DNA from: Shewanella nanhaiensis
GTDB lineage: Bacteria > Pseudomonadota > Gammaproteobacteria > Enterobacterales > Shewanellaceae
Direction: 5' to 3'
DNA length: 64,000 nucleotides
NCBI RefSeq assembly: GCF_019457885.1
Contig: NZ_JAHZST010000012.1
Coordinates: 62,001-126,000, forward strand
Numbering within the stretch: position 1 is the stretch's first letter; each line of letters starts with the position of its first letter. Shown piece by piece: positions 61,131 through 64,000 of the stretch. Below the pieces are notes generated by a model. The model saw only the letters and a program-made list of their open reading frames with translations, made no database searches and was not told the DNA's origin. The translations under genes and the position numbers were made by a program.

Positions 61131-62537
61131 TTAAGTCATCAATATTTTTTGCAAAATAGGCTTTCTAACCCAGAGAATACTTAATCCAGCTAAGCAGAAG
61201 ATGGAGGATATGATCCCACCAAGGAGCGCTAGAATGGTGGAGAGTTTGTTTGGCTTTTCTGGCAGTGATGGTGGGGCGAGCAGTTGAATGAGTGGGTAAG
61301 CGGAATAGATATCAGCTTTTCCTATATCAAGTTTTGCTAAGGCTGAAGTAAATACAGCGGTGGCGAGTTGATGTTCTCTATGAAGATCTTCGAGTTTAGC
61401 GGCATCATCGTTACTGTCTTCCAGTCGGGTATCCCATGCGGCAATCTGGGTTGTTAAACTTTTTATCTCTTGATTTAATCCTTCAGCTTCAGTGTTTAAA
61501 GAGATGAGCTGTCTCATTAACTGAGCCCGGCCGTCGATATCATCTGCAGAGAGCTTAAGCATCAAGACATCATCTTGGTAGCCCAAAAGTATCTTGCAGC
61601 GCTTTTTTAACGCCTGAAATAGTGCATCTTGTTGATGTTTTTGAGTCATCACTTGTGGATGTTTCTTTCCATATCGACCTGAGAACTCAGCCAAGGTTGT
61701 CGTTGCTTGAGTATAGATCACCAAGAGTTGTTGATAGAGTTGGTCATTTTTCAGTTTCAGTAGATCTGCAGCTTGCTTGGCGTTGAGTGAAAGATGCATC
61801 TCAAGCATCTTCTGGCTGGCTATTACCCCTTGAAGTTTTGATACCATATTGACTCTATTGTGTCTGAGTCTCTCTATAGTAAGCGCAAGCTCCTTAAATT
61901 GGTCCAGCGAGACCAGCCCTATTTGAGACTGAAAACTAAGGATTTTATCCTGACTCTGGCTGACTTTATTTGCAAAGCCATCGAGTCCTACTTTAACGCC
62001 ATTTTCTCTCTGTTGTGTTTCATCATCTCTTAATCTGGACAGTAGAGCTTGTAAGCTGTGGTAGTGAGCCCAGGCTTTTTCTTGGGCGCCCTCTGCACTG
62101 GGTCCACTTATGGTAAATTGCATCAGTCCCGTTTGATTTGGCAGTTTAAGCTTAGGTTTCCCCATTTTATAATTAGGAATTTTGATTGTTTTAGCGGCAG
62201 CATTAATCAACACACTGCTCATAGAGAGCGCTTTATAGTTTTCACGAGGATCAATGGCGGAGCTTGCGTAGGGAGAGCTATTCGTGCTGGTGGCTTGGCC
62301 TATGCTGTCGAGATTAACGAGCGCACCAGCACCAGCACCGGGTAAAATTAAGGTCCATTTACTTTCAAAACGAGTTGGACTCATGACTAGCACTAAGGTG
62401 ACTAAGCTCCAGATGAGCGTTAGTGCTCCAATTGCTGTCTTGATATAAACCCATCGACGAGCATTAACAGGAAGGCTGCTTCCTTTGACTGCTGCTCGTC
62501 TTAACCAGAGCAGCTGACTGGGATGGTGTTTTTTCAT
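61131..62537 (-). CDS. Wzz/GumC-like polysaccharide co-polymerase (no kinase domain)
   Basis: A 468-residue inner-membrane protein. One helix lies near 33-55 and another near 440-460, with a long coiled-coil periplasmic region between. FSGRYGKKHPQVMTQKHQ matches the 'y...hP.v....' motif of GumC/ExoP-type proteins, and LLAPPSLPEKPNKLST is the Pro-rich segment before the second helix. No Walker motifs follow. It sits 20 bp after the wza-like gene. Confidence 0.88.
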   Translation of the reverse strand: MKKHHPSQLLWLRRAAVKGSSLPVNARRWVYIKTAIGALTLIWSLVTLVLVMSPTRFESKWTLILPGAGAGALVNLDSIGQATSTNSSPYASSAIDPRENYKALSMSSVLINAAAKTIKIPNYKMGKPKLKLPNQTGLMQFTISGPSAEGAQEKAWAHYHSLQALLSRLRDDETQQRENGVKVGLDGFANKVSQSQDKILSFQSQIGLVSLDQFKELALTIERLRHNRVNMVSKLQGVIASQKMLEMHLSLNAKQAADLLKLKNDQLYQQLLVIYTQATTTLAEFSGRYGKKHPQVMTQKHQQDALFQALKKRCKILLGYQDDVLMLKLSADDIDGRAQLMRQLISLNTEAEGLNQEIKSLTTQIAAWDTRLEDSNDDAAKLEDLHREHQLATAVFTSALAKLDIGKADIYSAYPLIQLLAPPSLPEKPNKLSTILALLGGIISSIFCLAGLSILWVRKPILQKILMT

Positions 62538-62556
62538 CTTTCTTCCCTGTCCTTAG

Positions 62557-63819
62557 TTAAAGTATGCCGAGTAAGGTGGCAGGAACAATGATCTCAGTTA
62601 TTGTTCGTGCTATTTCACGTATATTGGTAACACCTGAGTCATAGCAAGCTATTCCGTCACCAGGAAGTAGTACGGGGTTTATGTGTGATTTCCAAGATTG
62701 TGACATCAGGAGTTCAACAGAGCGTTCAACGACATCAACTTCTTGAGTTATAGGATTTTTTGTTACAAGTATAACGTGCCTACTTGCATTGGTACTTTGA
62801 GCCCCCCCAACACAGTTACCACCAATGACACCAGTTAATAACCGTGTTCCGTAGGGGAATCGAGTTGCTTCTGTATCAACGGCAGATTGAGCATTACTGC
62901 TTGCAGGTTGAGTCAGGTTAGAGATGAAAACACGAATACCTGGCGCGGTGATCTGTGATGGTCTAGCGAGTGAGTCGTCAAAGTGATTATTTTGCGGTAC
63001 ATGAATATGGTCTTCGGCCATTAATGTTAGGCGAGGCACAGGGTCTCCATTAATTACCCCAGTGAGATCTACTTCAATAATATGCCGACCTCGGGTGATC
63101 ACTACCCGACTAATGTCGGCATTTGGGCTGATACCGCCAGATGCCTTTAAGGCCATATAGATGCTTCTGCCTGCGGCTTGATCACCTGAATGCCCGCCAT
63201 CATCATCTTTGATCTCTGTATCTGATTTACGGTTGATACTGTGTAGCCCAGGTTCAAATACTGCACCAGATACACTGACCTGAATGGGCGCCCATCTTAG
63301 GGGGGTAATACTTAATCTGATCGCACCCTCAAGCATCAAATTTTCATCGATTAACAGCTGTTTAATGTTCTTTTTAAGTGAGGGGATAGATACCCCGTGG
63401 GCTGTTAAGGCCGGCAGGTAGGGAAGGTAGATAAAACCGTCTGCATTAACTTCGACTTTTGCACTAAACTCGTCACCATTTAATATTTTGATACTCACTC
63501 TATCGCCCACAGATAGGAGTGGTGTGTTAAACAGTCTAGTAAATGAGGCATAGTCTGAAGCTGATGTAATGGTGTTAGCCGTGGGGGCATTTTTACTTGT
63601 TGCCTCTGTGGCATACCCTCTCATGTAGGGGATTTTATTACCGTAGTAGTGACAAGTTTGAGACTTTTTCTCGCTGCTCATTTGGTTGGGAGTTTGTTTC
63701 TTTTTGTCACTTTGGCAAACATTATCCCTATGGGATATGGTGGGGGTGATGCAAGCGGATAGGTTTATCACCCCGACAACAAGGAGTGCTTTCAGAAATA
63801 GAAGGCGAGTAGTTTTCAT
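62557..63819 (-). CDS. Wza-like polysaccharide export lipoprotein
   Basis: An outer-membrane export protein. The start at 63819 follows ACGGAG and gives a lipoprotein signal with LSAC at residues 20-23; an upstream in-frame ATG at 63939 would hide it and overlap the STAS gene. The Poly_export domain is at about 95-180 (LSVGDRVSIKILNGDEFSAKVEVNADGFIYLPYL). Then come SLBB-type segments (VSGAVFEPGLHSI, LKASGGISPNADIS). Length 421 is slightly above E. coli Wza. Confidence 0.9.
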   Translation of the reverse strand: MKTTRLLFLKALLVVGVINLSACITPTISHRDNVCQSDKKKQTPNQMSSEKKSQTCHYYGNKIPYMRGYATEATSKNAPTANTITSASDYASFTRLFNTPLLSVGDRVSIKILNGDEFSAKVEVNADGFIYLPYLPALTAHGVSIPSLKKNIKQLLIDENLMLEGAIRLSITPLRWAPIQVSVSGAVFEPGLHSINRKSDTEIKDDDGGHSGDQAAGRSIYMALKASGGISPNADISRVVITRGRHIIEVDLTGVINGDPVPRLTLMAEDHIHVPQNNHFDDSLARPSQITAPGIRVFISNLTQPASSNAQSAVDTEATRFPYGTRLLTGVIGGNCVGGAQSTNASRHVILVTKNPITQEVDVVERSVELLMSQSWKSHINPVLLPGDGIACYDSGVTNIREIARTITEIIVPATLLGIL

Positions 63820-63880
63820 GACTGAGACTCCGTTGTTAGTTATGCCTTTGGTAACTTGATAGTGTTGTTGCAAACTCGTT

Positions 63881-64000
63881 TTACTGCTCACAAATATGTT
63901 CAATCGCGGCAGTTCTATCTTCATAGATAGCAAATACATGGTGTAAGCGAGTTAGCTCAATCAAAGCCCTTACCCCAGAGCTTGGAGAGAGCAATATAAT
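63881..64000 (-). CDS. STAS-domain anti-sigma antagonist-like protein, C-terminal part
   Basis: The 39 visible residues, ILLSPSSGVRALIELTRLHH then VFAIYEDRTAAIEHICEQ, match the last strand and helix of STAS domains ('S.gvr.Li.l...h..f.iy....eAl'). The start lies beyond the window. The stop is 61 bp upstream of the wza-like start. In the Vibrio fischeri syp locus a STAS protein (SypA) also heads the polysaccharide genes, so a regulatory role is plausible. Confidence 0.7.
   Translation of the reverse strand: MILLSPSSGVRALIELTRLHHVFAIYEDRTAAIEHICEQ

Overview
The window looks like chromosome from a marine gammaproteobacterium, most likely Shewanella. This is inferred from gene content and style: an RfaH gene with an ops site before a capsule/O-antigen operon, a POT peptide transporter, the block cysD-cysN-SLC13 permease-cysC, and abundant REP-like and CTAG-rich intergenic repeats. 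No rRNA, tRNA or CRISPR array was seen.

Layout. (1) 1-3.5 kb: the C-terminal part of a SpoIIE/PP2C-like protein, a peptide transporter on the minus strand, and repeat-filled spacers. (2) 3.5-27.8 kb: rfaH, then a long leader with an exact ops element, then a plus-strand Wzx/Wzy-type polysaccharide cluster. The cluster holds a large SLBB export protein, a Wzz-like protein, rmlB, rmlA, a short SDR, rmlC, an fdtA-fdtC-fdtB set for a dTDP-3-acetamido-3,6-dideoxyhexose, glycosyltransferases, a flippase, a polymerase candidate, two acyltransferases, and a reductase/epimerase plus initiating phosphosugar transferase pair. Its inner part is visibly richer in AT than its flanks. (3) 27.8-38 kb: a scarred accessory zone. 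It has an IS30 transposase cut by an IS66-family element, an alkaline phosphatase lipoprotein, an IS66 remnant, a beheaded sugar aminotransferase next to a RAYT-like transposase, and an AbiE-type toxin-antitoxin pair between imperfect direct repeats. (4) 38.2-43.6 kb: a WbpM-like 4,6-dehydratase, galU, a second rmlB and rmlD. With region 2 this gives a complete but split dTDP-rhamnose pathway. (5) 43.6-50.6 kb: a small RAYT flanked by its probable REP elements, then the sulfate-activation genes ending in a DHH phosphoesterase. (6) 50.9-64 kb, minus strand: a second exopolysaccharide locus. In transcription order it has a STAS-domain protein (cut by the window edge), a Wza lipoprotein, a Wzz-like protein, a polymerase/ligase, a flippase, a GT2, a WecG/sugar-transferase fusion, a degenerate nucleotidyltransferase, a TagD-like cytidylyltransferase and a TagF-like CDP-glycerol transferase.

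How it works together. Locus 1 probably makes a capsule or O-antigen started by a WbpM-derived UDP-sugar and containing rhamnose and Fuc3NAc or Qui3NAc, with RfaH antitermination through ops. Locus 2 probably makes a glycerol-phosphate-bearing exopolysaccharide. Two of its promoters look sigma-54-like and share an upstream GTTGCA..TTGCAAT motif. Short repeat families run through almost every spacer, and in three genes the stop codon lies inside such a repeat. All function calls come from reading motifs; no database search was run.
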